64,000 nt of DNA from Liolophura sinensis (lineage: Eukaryota; Mollusca; Polyplacophora; Chitonida; Chitonidae), in the NCBI RefSeq assembly GCF_032854445.1, contig NC_088306.1, positions 19,065,764 through 19,129,763 on the forward strand, written 5' to 3'. Positions 1 to 11,700 of this stretch are shown here, one piece after another. The stretch's first letter is position 1, and each line of letters opens with the position of its first letter. The translations under genes were made by a program, and so were the position numbers. The notes under the pieces were generated by a model that saw only the letters and a list, made by a program, of their open reading frames with translations, searched no databases and was not told where the DNA came from.

Positions 1-335
1 ACTAAGTCATTCAGATTTAAATTCACAAACAATATATCACCAATACAATCGCAATATTGGAATCTTATCCGGAACTATATTCTTCGGCAAATGAATATTC
101 TCCCCGCCATACCGCCTACTTCGGTCAAAGGGGAGATAACGCATGCCTGTTTTGTATGGTTCAGTTGGGTGACTTATAGACAGGCTGAGTCACTTGCGCA
201 TGTATACAGGCTCGTTTGTGGAGAAAATTATTTCCCACGTTGGCAAATAAAGTTCCCGGTTGATGTACTTCCTTTATTACTCTGTGGTTCTGTACAAGAC
301 AGAAGAATAGTAAATACATGACTGTATTACAAGTT
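1..335. other. Unassigned, no supported gene
   Basis: Open frames on both strands overlap here (plus 91-321, minus 161-448), but neither resembles a protein I know and both look fortuitous. Confidence 0.5.
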
Positions 336-546
336 TTACAGCCCTTGATCAATGAGGCCGTGAGATCGAATCCAGCTCTAGATGGAGGTTTATGAGTTAT
401 CAGGTTCAATTGTTTTCTCCCGATTTCATCCATTTGTAACTTCACCACACCCCATCCCCATCCGCCAGTATCGTTTGAATAGTGGTGTAAATTATCCCCA
501 ATGAAAATAAATCAATCAATCAAGCAATAAATAAATAAATAAATAA
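336..546 (+). mobile_element. tRNA-derived SINE, second family
   Basis: A box-B-like GAGATCGAATCCAGCTCT is followed by a unique body and ends in an (AATA)n tail at 526-546. Head and tail match other copies in the window at 42907, 46921, 50266 and 52966 (GTTCGAATC followed by CTCTCGCTG-like sequence). Confidence 0.6.
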
Positions 547-991
547 GTTTTAAGCTTATGTCTGAAATATACAGCTCTGCCAAGCTATGTAATCTTTACA
601 ATTTATAATACAACATAAATACTTCAGAACTACACAGGTCGCTAGGCTTGAAGTACATGTAAACTGTGCCTTGACCTCACAATTAGTGAGACACATTAGG
701 CTTTTGATGTCAATTATTTGTCTCTCACGTTTTTGTTTTCCTGATTAATTATCTCAGCTGTCTACAGGGGTGACGTTTAGGTTACATTCTGTTCGGGCAT
801 ATAGCGTTTTTGTCACTTCTAGATATAGGAAGTACGGTTTTGTCGGTTTTCCCAATATATACATATATAAAATCTCTCGAATTTCTTCAATAATGGGGTT
901 TCTTTGTGTTTTTTTTTTACATGGGTATACTAAAGACACGCACGATGTATATATATTTTGGGCACGATTTACTGATTTTAATCCATATTTA
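547..991. other. Non-coding, nothing recognised
   Basis: AT-rich single-copy-looking sequence without a recognisable gene or repeat; overlapping open frames at 754-1114 run into the SINE fragment that follows. Confidence 0.5.
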
Positions 992-1087
992 CTCTGCCCG
1001 GTGTCCTCCCACCATAATGCTGGCCGACGTCGTGGAAGTGAAATATTCTTGGGTACACATACAACACCCATCAAACAAATAAATAAT
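992..1087 (+). mobile_element. SINE fragment, main family (3' part)
   Basis: Carries the diagnostic CCCACCATAATGCTGGCCG, then GTGAAATATTCTTG and an A-rich tail ending AACAAATAAATAA. The tRNA-like head is missing. Confidence 0.8.
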
Positions 1088-1641
1088 CAAGCTTTACCTG
1101 ACTCAGCTCTGTGAAAGATAACGCTGCCGGATATAACACTCATGTTCATGTGTAGACTATAGCAATTGTTAACTTAGTCAGGATCTTGTATAATAGCTAT
1201 TTATATATGCATGTACATATACGAGGCCTGTATAAGTAGATTTCAGACATCCTAGCAAGTGTCAATTCATCGGTATCCCAGTTTGCAATCTTACAGGCCT
1301 ACCGATATAGGAGGTCAAATCTTTCATACACTACGCGGAAGGGACAGCGAGATATATATGAGAATGGGTCTTCGAAATAGTGATCACAAATCATTTTACT
1401 TAGAATGTCTTTTGCACCACATTCCGTCGCACTTCGCTTCGTGCATGTTCACATTCCACGGCGAGTGGCTCTTTATATCCGACTTGAATCATATGCGAAA
1501 GCAAACATAAGATATAAAAGCCAGGTAACAAAGTACAGACCTGAGTGAATAGTGTTATATACGACGACTTTGAACAAATCACCATCTTTTGAATTCTCAT
1601 CACCAGTGTATACGGTGTCATCTGCTATTTTTTTTTTTGAC

Positions 1642-1679
1642 GCAATTATTTATGGGTCAAAGGTCACGAATTTCTCTTA
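1642..1679 (+). promoter_or_regulatory. 38-bp direct repeat, copy 1, with DR1-type site
   Basis: Contains GGGTCAAAGGTCA at 1654-1666, a direct repeat of nuclear-receptor half-sites with one-base spacing (the RXR/HNF4-type DR1 pattern). The surrounding 38 bases recur exactly at 1833. Confidence 0.5.
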
Positions 1680-1832
1680 TATATATATATATATTCTACA
1701 GATATGATGCCCATATCAATATATGACGCATTCAAAGGATTAAAGTAGTTCCACTAGGCCGGGTTACATGTCTACAGCTTTAACCATAGGCCAATATAGT
1801 GCATAGTTCTATTTAATAGGGTTTATATGCAG

Positions 1833-1870
1833 GCAATTATTTATGGGTCAAAGGTCACGAATTTCTCTTA
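1833..1870 (+). promoter_or_regulatory. 38-bp direct repeat, copy 2, with DR1-type site
   Basis: Exact second copy of the 38-base block, with the DR1-like motif at 1845-1857. Function unproven. Confidence 0.5.
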
Positions 1871-2420
1871 AAGTCAAATATATAGAGTCAAATAAACAGG
1901 ATGCGTATTTAATCTATACCAGTCTCTGAAGAATATTTATTAACAATTCCCCAACGTTTGACTTAAAACAGTCGACACTGAATGTTACCAGATTCTTTGA
2001 AGGAGTTCTGATGCGGCCGATTCTGCAAAGCCAATTTTGACTCAAGTCAAAACTTGATACTATTTAGGGCTTGCGTTTGGGCCCTGTGAATGAAAATTTT
2101 CACCACCCTGCCAATGTTATATTAAGACAACTGTGTCAAAATTTCACGTTCCATTACCAAAAGCTAAGTATTGTGGTAAGGTTTTAAATTTTGACTCAAG
2201 TCAGAATTGTGTAAATTTGTGAGTGAGTAACGTCTTACTTAACAATTTTTAGTATACAAGAATGGTGAAACTCACAAGTTATATAGTATATATGAGACCA
2301 CAGACATGTCAAATTTGAAAATAAACCCGATCCGTGGAAATAGTTTTGTATATTTTAATGAATTCGTGGATTCTGACTAGTCGTTGGTTTTTATGAAATA
2401 ACTTCTTTAGATGAAAAGAA

Positions 2421-2684
2421 GGGCTTCCGTGGCTCAGTCGGTTAGCGCGCTAGCGCAGCGTAATGACCAAGGAGCCTCTCACCAATGCGGTCGCTGTGAG
2501 TTCAAGTCCAGCCCATGCTGGCTTCCTCTCGGCCGTAAGTGGGAAGGTCTGCCAGCAACCTGCGGATGGTCGTGGGTTTCCCCCGGGCTGTGCCCGGTTT
2601 CCACCTACCATAATGCTGGCCGCCGTCGTATAAGTGAAATATTCTTGAGTACGGCTAAAACAACAATCAAATAAATAAATAAAT
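2421..2684 (+). mobile_element. SINE, main family, near full length
   Basis: The head resembles a tRNA: GTGGCTCAGTCGGTTAGCG (box-A-like) at about 2429 and GAGTTCAAGTCCAG (box-B-like) at about 2498. Then come the family body (CTGCGGATGGTCGTGGGTTT), the conserved CACCTACCATAATGCTGGCC block and an (AAAT)n tail. It is the best plus-strand reference copy, about 264 bp. The open frame across it is not a gene. Confidence 0.9.
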
Positions 2685-2751
2685 TTAGAGGAAAAGATCT
2701 CTAAAAATCGAAGTAGACATCACTAAATATTTTTGTGAAGAGAGTAAACGG

Positions 2752-3030
2752 CGTTCAAACATTTGAATTCTAAGGTGGGCTTTATGGACCATACTATCAG
2801 AGTTTAGAAACTCTGACGTCATAGAAAGTTTTTTTTTTCAACTCTAATCACGACACCAAATGTTGAAATAACTCTTTTTACCCATGAGTAAGAGATTACT
2901 GAAATAATGTTCCCCAAAATCCCTTCCTTCTGGTGAACATAAGGAAAAAAGGTGATGTGACGCCAGAGTTCCTGGATACCGTCAATATGGTTCATAACGC
3001 CCACCATAGTATTCAAATATTTGAAGGCAT
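2752..3030. mobile_element. Foldback MITE-like element, family M2
   Basis: The ends are inverted repeats: the left arm reads CAAACATTTGAATTCTAAGG and the right arm's complement reads CAAATATTTGAATACTATGG. The similarity continues inward through GGTGGGC, GACCAT-like sequence and CTCTGACGTCA. A second copy lies at 42446-42736. No coding capacity. Confidence 0.8.
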
Positions 3031-3162
3031 TTCAATAATCTTAAAAAAATCTGAAAAAATAAATAAAAAGAATTTATACGCATAGTTTTACGTTGTCAAT
3101 ATGATAAACCTTATTTCATAGTTTAACTGTGCAAATTTGCCATTTCTTTTACTTTTATCGGT

Positions 3163-3336
3163 CTATTTATTTATCTATTTGCTTGATGTTTTACGCCGTA
3201 CTCGAGAATATTTCACTAAAACGACTGCAGCCACCATTATGGTGGGAGGAATCCGGACATATCCCAGGGGAAACCCTCTACCGTCCGCAGGTTGATGGCA
3301 AACCTTCCCACGCCGACCCGAGAGGTAGCCAGCATG
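3163..3336 (-). mobile_element. SINE, main family
   Basis: Minus-oriented copy: (TTTA)n tail complement, GATGTTTTACGCCGTACTCG, then CACCATTATGGTGGGAGGAA and a CCGTCCGCAGGTTG block. Head truncated. Confidence 0.85.
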
Positions 3337-3900
3337 ATTTATCGGTGACATGGTCGCCCAAAATTTGGATTTTAAAACAAATTATGAATGGGACGTCTTA
3401 ACAAAATGTTAAAGATCGTTCATTAACTAAATCACTCACGTTGAAATAAAAAATATTCATTAAGTATGTAGCGTGTATGGGCCCGGAGAAGTTCCTGCGT
3501 TTATTCGAATTCAACACAAATAAAGAGCAGGGCGTTGTCATCCAGCGCTACATGAACAGTTAGAACCCCGTCTTAACTGAAGTCAACTGACAAGAGGTCG
3601 TGTTTCAGCGGTCACGTGTGGCCTTTTGCCAGTTATCACATGCATGGTCGTCGCTGCTCAGGTTTTACTTTCTATATGCGGTAGGCCTACCTCTTTTATT
3701 ATATGTGTGTAGTTTACTTTGTGGAACCTTGGATAAAGTATAGGAAAACCAACCTGCATGATTTGTGTCCAAATTTTGCATACTGAATTTCATTTATACT
3801 GATTACCCATATAGCTTTCCATACTACAAGTGATCCATCCAAATATATTGTCCGATTTTGATAATATTATGTGTGCAAGTACATTTTATGTAAGTTTATA
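3337..3900. other. Non-coding, one dispersed repeat fragment
   Basis: About 3585-3710 shares CTGACAAGAGGTCGTGT, a TTTGCCAGTTATCAC-like block and a CTTTCTAT block with 56815, 57060 and 61040. No gene recognised. Confidence 0.45.
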
Positions 3901-4159
3901 CACTAAAAAAAATAAAAAATAATAATCTGTTCAATTTAACAGAAAGTCTGTTGTCTGAGTGATGCTAGAATGTATTCTGTTATTACGAAAAAGTACTGTG
4001 TCAGATTCAACATAGTATTCTGTCACTCCAACAAAATCTTTATGTTGAATTAATACAGTATGTATGTTATGAATAATTTGCTCCAATAACAAGAATACAT
4101 CCTAGCAACACTCAGACTACAAACTTTGTTAAACTTATCACATCATTTTTTTTGAGTGT
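3901..4159. mobile_element. Foldback MITE-like element, family M1
   Basis: Long inverted arms: left CACTAAAAAAAATAAAA continuing to TCTGTTGTCTGAGTGATGCT; the right-arm complement gives CACTCAAAAAAAATGATGTG continuing to GTAGTCTGAGTGTTGCTAGG. Left flank is TA, right flank TG. A second copy at 47676-47912 is flanked by TA on both sides. Confidence 0.85.
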
Positions 4160-4424
4160 GCCATGTACGAAAACCATCCGTCTTTAATAATACTGTCCGA
4201 TTTCAATAAAAAAAAATTTGTGCAGATTCATTTTGTCGCTTTGAATATCAAGTTCGAAAAAACTTTAACCCTTTATATACATAATTCCATCCCATTTTCC
4301 TACGTCATATGCTTCCCATCTTTGGTGGTTTGTTCTGAGCGTCATTTTGGTAATTGGCCTCGCGATTATTGACCCTCTGGATTATCCATTTGGCTTGACG
4401 GCTTGTACACGAATGTCTGTTTTG

Positions 4425-4428
<4 letters not shown>

Positions 4429-4520
<92 letters not shown>
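4429..4520. repeat. (AT)n, 92 bp
   Basis: Perfect AT dinucleotide array. Open frames on both strands reading Tyr-Ile repeats are artefacts of it. Confidence 0.98.
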
Positions 4521-4523
<3 letters not shown>

Positions 4524-4663
4524 CATTTATAACATGGGGTATTAACTCTCTGAAACCAGTTTGTAATACGCCCGTTTCTTATAACAAGTTTTCAGTGACT
4601 ATAACCTTTAGTACACCGTACACCATATATACTCTTGGAACGTTATTAATGGTCTTCAATAGA

Positions 4664-4882
4664 GGTTAGAACGTCCGCCTCGAAGTCGGGAGACCCAGGA
4701 TCAAACCCAGGTCGGGTCATACAGAGACTTTAAAAATGGTACTTGTTTCTGTCTCGCTTGGCGCTCAGCACTGGGAGGTTAGAGCAAGGAAACAGGATTG
4801 GTTGGCCCGGTCTCATTATAATGTGTCAGAGTGAGGTGTCATGACTGGTGTCATGACTAAACCCCAAGCATTCATTCATTCA
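4664..4882 (+). mobile_element. tRNA-derived SINE, third family
   Basis: The head reads AGGTTAGAACGTCCGCCTCG (box-A-like) and later GGATCAAACCCAGGTCGGGT (box-B-like). A body of about 150 bp unrelated to the main family ends in (ATTC)n at 4868-4882. Only one copy recognised. Confidence 0.65.
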
Positions 4883-5119
4883 ACAGAGGTATAAGGCTGC
4901 ACAAAATAGCTGCCCCGATATCCTGCTTCGTTCGTTTACTGCCCTACGAATTAATGTTACCGGAAACTTCCTGTGCCAAGCCGATTTTAAAACAACGTGC
5001 TGTGTGCCAGTGACTGAGACACCCGCTCCGCTCCATTTTTTTAGCTTTTTTTACCATTTACAGATTTAAATGATTTTTTTCTCTAGGTGAGAAAACCCTT
5101 TACCTTTAATTTAATTCAT

Positions 5120-5241
5120 TTTTATTTATTTATTTATTTATTTGAATGGTGTTTTACGCCGTACTTAAAATATATATGTACTTATAGGACGGTGGTCAGC
5201 ATTATGATCGGACTGAGGAACGGGGAACAGAACCTGGGTGA
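5120..5241 (-). mobile_element. SINE fragment, main family, degraded
   Basis: Starts with a (TTTA)n tail complement and GGTGTTTTACGCCGTACTTA, then a diverged GGTGGTCAGCATTATG. Truncated before the tRNA-like head. Confidence 0.8.
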
Positions 5242-5308
5242 ACAATGCATTCTTTTTGAGGGTGCAAGGATCTCATAGTCAAATTTAAAGCGTTTTTTTT
5301 TTTATTAA

Positions 5309-5761
5309 TTTTTTTTTTATACCTGTATTCCCATTTTGTACTATAAACTTGATTACGAATTCCATTATCACCACGAATACGAAAGGATTTGTCACTTATA
5401 TACGATAGCGGCTACGCAGTATTATGGATACAGGAAACAGCCCGTCTTCATAGCAAGTTTCATCTGGGACAGATATAACATCGGTTATATTAGTCCGGGT
5501 CACGAAATGGCGAACTTCGCCACTTTTGACCTCATCTGTGATAAAGATAACCGTCTTGTTCTAATTCCAGGTATTAAAGATACCTCATATTTGTGGAAGG
5601 CAAGCAATTTTCTCTCTGATCGGGTTGAAAATCACATTTCAAATTTCAATCTGTCTTTGCCGAATCGGCTCCGCAATGATGAAGCCGTCAAAGTTTTAAC
5701 AAATTACTTCACCCATCCTCCAACTTACTTCACGACCCCATGTAGTTATAAAAGTTTTTGA
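5309..5761 (+). CDS. Unrecognised open reading frame, possibly a gene remnant
   Basis: Open from 5309 (after a TAA) to a TGA at 5759-5761; the first ATG is at 5507, giving only 84 residues. The translation is hydrophilic and not low-complexity (for instance FDLICDKDNRLVLIPGIKD near the middle), unlike most AT-rich chance frames here. I recognise no family or motif. No acceptor with a good polypyrimidine context was found at its start. It is flanked by SINE copies at 5120-5241 and 5793-6157. It could be an exon, a decayed gene or chance. Confidence 0.25.
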   Translation, partial: FFFYTCIPILYYKLDYEFHYHHEYERICHLYTIAATQYYGYRKQPVFIASFIWDRYNIGYISPGHEMANFATFDLICDKDNRLVLIPGIKDTSYLWKASNFLSDRVENHISNFNLSLPNRLRNDEAVKVLTNYFTHPPTYFTTPCSYKSF

Positions 5762-5792
5762 AGTATTTCAATGTAAAGCAGGTTAAACCGAA

Positions 5793-6157
5793 TTTATTTA
5801 TTTTTTGCATTGGTGTTTTACGCCGTACTCAAGATTATTTCACGTATACAACGGCGCCAGCATTATGGTGGGAGGAAACAAGGTAGAGTCAGAGGGAAAC
5901 CCATGACCATCCACAGGTTGCTGCAGAAACTGTGTGCGTTTTCACAACGGCAGTCGGTTTAAACAATCCATGAGTGCAGGAAACTAGGTGCGGCCCTGTG
6001 GTACTAACCGGCTTTTGCCAGGTATTTGAAAAACCTTTTCGCTTAAAAGAGGCATTCGACCCCACGAGAGCTGGTTTAGAACTCGGGACGTCATTGGTCA
6101 TAGGCGCGTCGTCTGCAGCTAGACGAGCGCTTTAGACCACAGAGACATCCAGGCTCC
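5793..6157 (-). mobile_element. SINE, main family, longest minus-strand copy
   Basis: The tail complement (TTTATTTATTTT) and TGGTGTTTTACGCCGTACTC come first, then GCCAGCATTATGGTGGGAGG and CCATCCACAGGTTGCTG. It ends with a tRNA-like head whose minus strand reads TCTCTGTGGTCTAAAGCGCT and GTCCCGAGTTCTAAACCAG. A central segment (about 5935-6060) is not shared with the 2421 copy. Confidence 0.8.
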
Positions 6158-7148
6158 TTTCCCATTTGTGACTTCTGTTTATTAATTACTGTTTATATGA
6201 AAGCAATTTATATTTCAAAATTCCACATTTCCTCGAATTCAACTCCAACAATGATTAAATGACAAAAGACAAGACAACTGATACTGTTTCTTATCCTGAG
6301 TTTATAAGCAAAATCATGACGAGTGAATCCTTTGTTAAAAGATGAAGCAAACATTTCCTCCCTAAATGATCAACACTGCAGACTGGACAAAATGGCACTG
6401 TACAAATGTCAACAGAACTCTACATGGCTCACCATAATATGTTTTACCCCAATGTACAAACAAACATAACCATATAAACGAAGGATTATATTATTGTTGA
6501 TTTTCCACACATTGAACAACTATGTGCTATGTGACAAAACCATTTGGACAACAGCCCGATCCAGGGATGAAGGTCACCTGGGGCGTAACAGAACTGGAGG
6601 AGTCTGGATATTGTGGAACCGGTGAAAACAGCCAATTAAAAGTTTTTAATTCAATGTTTAGATGATGACTGATTGCATCCACTGCATTTTAGAACTTTTG
6701 CACATCTTAAGAATTTTCTTGGCAGAAATCTTGATATTCAGGGAAAAGAAATCTTTTCCAATCAAATTCAGATGAAAGGCTAGATATTATTAAAGTTCTG
6801 TTTTGTCTTCAAATCAAGTGATCAGCTGAAAATTTTCATCCCTCAACATTTGGATTAAATAGTTTCTAGGAATCTTTAAGAAAAATTCTGGTCTACCAAC
6901 GATCGTAAAGAAAGGTTAAAATGGGTATTCTACGTATCTGAACACCTTCACTAAGGCAATTTTAGTTTACCAAGACACTTCAACAAAACATGACAAACAC
7001 TGAGAACCGATGGTAACACAGACATCCCGCAAATCCTTTCAGCTCTGTTAACTGCCCTCGTAATGTCCTTTACCCTCAGGGAATTGCAATCGCCAGGCTT
7101 ACAATATACATACTCAAGCCACATATACACGGCCAACTATCATACTAG
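6158..7148. other. Non-coding, holds one arm of an 84-bp direct repeat
   Basis: No gene recognised. The segment at 6385-6468 recurs at 7767-7850. Confidence 0.5.
6385..6468. repeat. 84-bp direct repeat, copy 1
   Basis: Begins GGACAAAATGGCACTG and ends CAAACAAACATA. I count one mismatch (C/T) against the copy at 7767-7850. Confidence 0.9.
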
Positions 7149-7461
7149 CACTGAAGCTCATGTCTGCATAACCATGGAGGCATTCACATCCGTTCCATAG
7201 CACTGAAGCTCACCTGCGCATAACCAAGGAAGCAATCACACCCTGTTCCATGGCACTGAGGCTTGCATGCGCATAACCAAGGAGGCATTCACACCTGTTC
7301 CATGGGACTGAGGCTTGCCTGCGCCTAACCAAGGAGGCATTCACACCTGTTCCATGGCACTGAGGCTCACCTCTGCATAACCATAGAAGCATTCACACCT
7401 GTTCCATGGCACCGAGGCTTGTCTGCGCATAACTATGAAAGTATTCATACCCATTGCGCGG
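7149..7461. repeat. 52-bp minisatellite, six units
   Basis: Units begin at 7149, 7201, 7254, 7306, 7358 and 7410 with CACTGAGGCT-like sequence and contain GCATAACCAAGGAGGCATTC and CCTGTTCCATGG. An open frame across it is a repeat artefact. Confidence 0.93.
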
Positions 7462-8555
7462 CATCACAGCTAACGCATCCAAACAGACAGTGTAATACAA
7501 TAAAGTCCCCTTTTCTCAAACACACATGCCACATAACCTAGCAAACAGATCCCGGTGGATTTCTTAGTAATAAATGGCTACAGATCGTCCCTGAATGATG
7601 AAAAATAAGGTATAGAAAAAAAAAAAAAAATAAGGACATGGCTCTATTCCAAATTGATGTGCGTATACAAGTCACTGAAGCTACAAATTTGTACATTCAA
7701 CAAGCATAAACATTTGGCATTTAAAGTAAACATATTTGCACATTAGACCATCAACAATGTTCCACAGGACAAAATGGCACTGTACAAATGTCAACAGAAT
7801 TCTACATGGCTCACCATAATATGTTTTACCCCAATGTACAAACAAACATAGTAATAATAATGCAACATGTATCAGCATTGCTGATAAAAAAGGACCTGGC
7901 TGCAACACAATGCCAATGCCTTATCTATTTGGTACCCTTACAAAGGTCTGTGGACTTACAAATACTTGTAAGATATGATATTCCGCTGGCACACAAACAT
8001 GCTATATGTTTCAGCAATTCGCGAAGCAGACATCCGGGCACTTCAGTCGTATGAGGCAGCCGCAAGCAGACAAGATGGTGACAGATAACATGGGACAACA
8101 TTTGACGATATTCAGAGAAGTACAGCGGGTAATAACCAGAACTAATAGCATACAAGACAACTGAACAATGTGTGCAGCATATATATATATTGTGAACGTC
8201 AACAAAAACCTGGTTGGGAGCAGAGTTTTCTACCTCCAGTGTTATTTAGACAATGTTTTCACCGATGTGTGATTGAGTAAGTGTGTTCGCACAAGTAAAA
8301 TGCCAAATGCCAGGATGTCCGCGGCTCTGAATACACTGCAAGGGTTAAAGTATGATCCCGTGTGTGTATGTTGTAACAAAAAGGTGACTATGAAATGACT
8401 GAGGCACACACTTTAGGTTTCAAAATATGAGGCCAAGTAGCTTTTCAGAAAGAGATGTACAAGCCCTAAAGCCATGTATTTTGATAAACCCTAGAAATCA
8501 GGCCTACAGCGACAAGTTCATGGTGGAAAAATCACAGTTTACTGTGCGGAACATG
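7462..8555. other. Non-coding stretch with A tract and second 84-bp repeat
   Basis: No supported gene. Contains a poly-A tract near 7616 and the repeat at 7767-7850. Overlapping open frames at 7681-8205 have no recognisable features. Confidence 0.5.
7767..7850. repeat. 84-bp direct repeat, copy 2
   Basis: Same orientation as 6385-6468 and nearly identical. The two enclose the 52-bp minisatellite. Confidence 0.9.
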
Positions 8556-8714
8556 ACCACAGGCATTATGTTGCCACCACAGACATCATGTTGCCGCCAC
8601 AGGCATCATGTTGCCACCACAGGCATCATGTTGCCACCACAGGCATTATGTTGCCACCATAGACATCATGCTGCCACCACAGGCATCATGTTGCCACCAC
8701 AGGCATTATGTTGC
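8556..8714. repeat. 20-bp minisatellite, about eight units
   Basis: Unit close to CACAGGCATCATGTTGCCAC. The reading frame through it (TGIMLPPQALCC-like) repeats every 20 residues because the period is 20 bp. Confidence 0.95.
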
Positions 8715-11700
8715 CTATGGCACTAAATACAACAAACACATGGCAACAAGGCATGTGGCAACTTTATGACATTTAATGTTTCTAATAGGAATGAACCATA
8801 AAAATGGAAGTAGAAAAGGTTGAACGTTTAGCAGTGGGTGGCACCGGGTTTTGAACTCTTATCTCTGCATCCAAAGTCCAGCATTCTGTCATGCAAGCAG
8901 AAATGCAGTTTCTGCCATCACATAATGCAAGCAATGGTGACGGAGTAATCTATAGTACAAAAAATACATGCAAGTAGTTACAGAATTTCAGGAGACAATT
9001 TCAAATATGACAAAAAAAGCCAAATTTTTCTACGCAAATTTAGCTGATGAACACATTCAGCCGTGCTGATGCACTCTTTTATCAAAACCTGACATTGCTA
9101 AGTACCATTTACGATAAAAGGCTTAGAGATTTTTGTTGAAATGGATGAGCCCTCCAATTTGTGCATGAATGTATGGATGACATATGAAACTCAGAGATCA
9201 CAGATATACTGTTAAGCTACAACTGTGCAAGCTTGTGGCGTACTGTTCAAGTCAAAAAATGTGTAAGCTTGTTTCTAGCGTAATGTAAAAAGCACACACT
9301 GAACTACAGGCAGCAGTAATACGATTAGGAGAAAGGCTATAACGGTGAAGTATTGATGACAGACAGTAATGAATATAATCCGATATGATCTGTAATGTGA
9401 ATAAGGAAGCCAGACAAAAATGAGTAATGACAGGTAGATTTCGTAATCGCTCCTTCATACTGCACTATGGTAATTGGACAAACTTTTATCCCAAATGCAC
9501 CAACAGTATTACATTGTCCCTACAGGTAGAAAAAAAAAAAAAAGAGCACAAATTATAAACTTGAAAACATGGACTGTTAAAAACATTACAAAGACTCACA
9601 ATGAAGAAAATTGCACAAAAACACGACATGGTGAACGTTCATCATCACAATGCCTATGTGTAGTTAAAAAATCCCAAAATACAGACTATCAGCAAGGGGG
9701 TACAGTTTAGGCAAGGGGGATAACTCAGACTGCCGAATGCAAAATAGGTACTTGTACATCTATCCTGTCATCCAGGTCACTGTGTCAAAGCCAGAATATT
9801 GATTTAGGTTTAGATTAGGTTAGCTAAAATATTTCTGTTCAAAGAGAAGTGCTGAGATGTCTTTTTTTTTTTTTGTTTTTTTGGGGGTTTTTTATGGTCA
9901 AACAGTCACACATTCAACATATGATTTTCTTACCAAACATGCATGCAAATGCAAGTACTTTGGAAACACCAATTTAAATTTGAATTTAACTGAAGTTAGG
10001 GTCAGATATAGATAAGCGCTCTAGTTACTAGCAGCTAACCTTTGAATATTTCACCAGAAAAATTTGCTGAATGGTAACCAAATGAAAGTTATGGACACAC
10101 CACGAGACTTCAATCCATCAGAAATCAATGTATTTGTATCCAGTCAGCTCTACACGACAAATGCATACTTCAACAATGGTTCCATCACCTACCTCTAACA
10201 ATCAGCCCTATTACAACACGCTACCATCAACAATAACATGTATCAACTAATGTAATTTTTTTTTGGCAATCTTCTTACAAACCACGTTTTCTTTGTTGCC
10301 ATTTCAATCATGATTGAAGTCAACAGTGAAAAAGTACTTTTTTTTTTCCGACCATTAAATACAAGTTCATTTATATGTATATACCCAGATAACAGATATA
10401 AGAACATCTGCCTTTTGTATTTTGGCACAGTTCAGAGGTTATATGGCAGTGGAAAGTAGGGGACTCTACACCCCAATAACACTGGTTATTTACATACTGT
10501 AATGTATATCCATGTCCTCCCCAGTTTCTTACTTTTAATTTTTCTTCTATCTCTTCACAATCATACATATTTTGACACCGGCAGAGCTGATTTCACAAGG
10601 TGTCTACTAAAAATTCACAGAAGGTATCAAGAGGAACAACTTGTTATTCATAGATCCTATTTACAGTCTAAGGCAAATTTTGTAAGATTGGTTACTTGTT
10701 TGTGAAGAAACTTAGAACAAACTTGTTCAACAGTGTACATTTGCAGTGTACACTTTGGGTTTTAGTTTCTGTGTTTAAAAAAAAAAGGAAAGAAAAAAAA
10801 AAAAAAAACAGAGCAAGAAGATCCCCCAGCTTTAAGTATTTCATACCTGTGATGGGAGATGTGGAGATGAGTTATTTTCACAATCTTCAAATTTCACCAA
10901 TAAAACTTACAGGAGAAAAAGATTTTACTTCATCTTTTGAATTTTCAGATGAAATTTCATTCATAGAGAGAAACTGCATACTTGTTTACAGTCAAGTAAG
11001 ATCGCAGTATGGTATACAGCCAGGTTAAGTATCCACCAGTGAAATACTGTCTTACTTCTGGCCAATCAAAATGACCCTGTTCACCACTAGTATACATTTT
11101 GAGCCTTTTCACTACCTAATCTTTATCTGACATTTAAGAATCTACTGCTGATGTGGTGGCCAGCTATGAGCCAAATGGAATTTTCTGTCAGTGTCTCCTT
11201 GTCGATGCAGAAAAGCACCACTGGTAACTAACTGGCATACTAATAGCCCACTACACACAAACCACTAACCCACTAATGGCCAGCTTTTCTTCTGAATGCA
11301 GACAAACCTCTGTCTCTTCCTTTAACTTTGGTCATTAGTTTCTGAATAAAGTTTTATGCCCCATTAAGGCAACTTCAAGAGATTTCCCCAAATGAACATT
11401 TGAAGTCAAGCAATCTTTGTACAGATACAGTCCAAATATTGGGCCAATTTGCATGGCTGCCTGTGTACGGTTCCTGTTTATACATTTACCCCTTGGAACT
11501 CAAGTCATCCATGATCTGTTTATGTATATGGACAATATAAGTTTTCTAAGAGACAAAAAAAAAAAAAATGCGGCCTTACAGCATTTATCTGCAAGTCGCC
11601 TTTCCAGTCTCTTACATGTTTTAACAATTCAAGGATGGTCACAATGGATCTGAATGCTTGCATGGAAATTGGACAGCAATACTGAATGGTACTTTACCAT

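Larger units (their letters stand above)
1088..2420. other. Non-coding stretch with a duplicated DR1-like motif
   Basis: No supported gene. The only structure seen is the exact 38-bp direct repeat described separately. Confidence 0.5.

Noticed and set aside
2411-2674. Open frame encoding an 87-residue protein
   Set aside because: It is the translation of a SINE; similar frames at 3129, 17288, 46374, 52707 and 62572 have the same origin.
4305-4532. Open frames encoding Tyr-Ile repeats on both strands
   Set aside because: Pure products of the (AT)n array; the same applies at 62439-62627.
6385-7850. LTR retrotransposon with 84-bp terminal repeats
   Set aside because: Repeats are too short for typical LTRs, and no primer-binding site, polypurine tract or polymerase frame is visible between them.
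7210-8726. Repeat-rich open frames (7210-7392 and 8427-8726)
   Set aside because: Produced by 52-bp and 20-bp minisatellites; frames at 20430, 28423 and 35589 are likewise artefacts.
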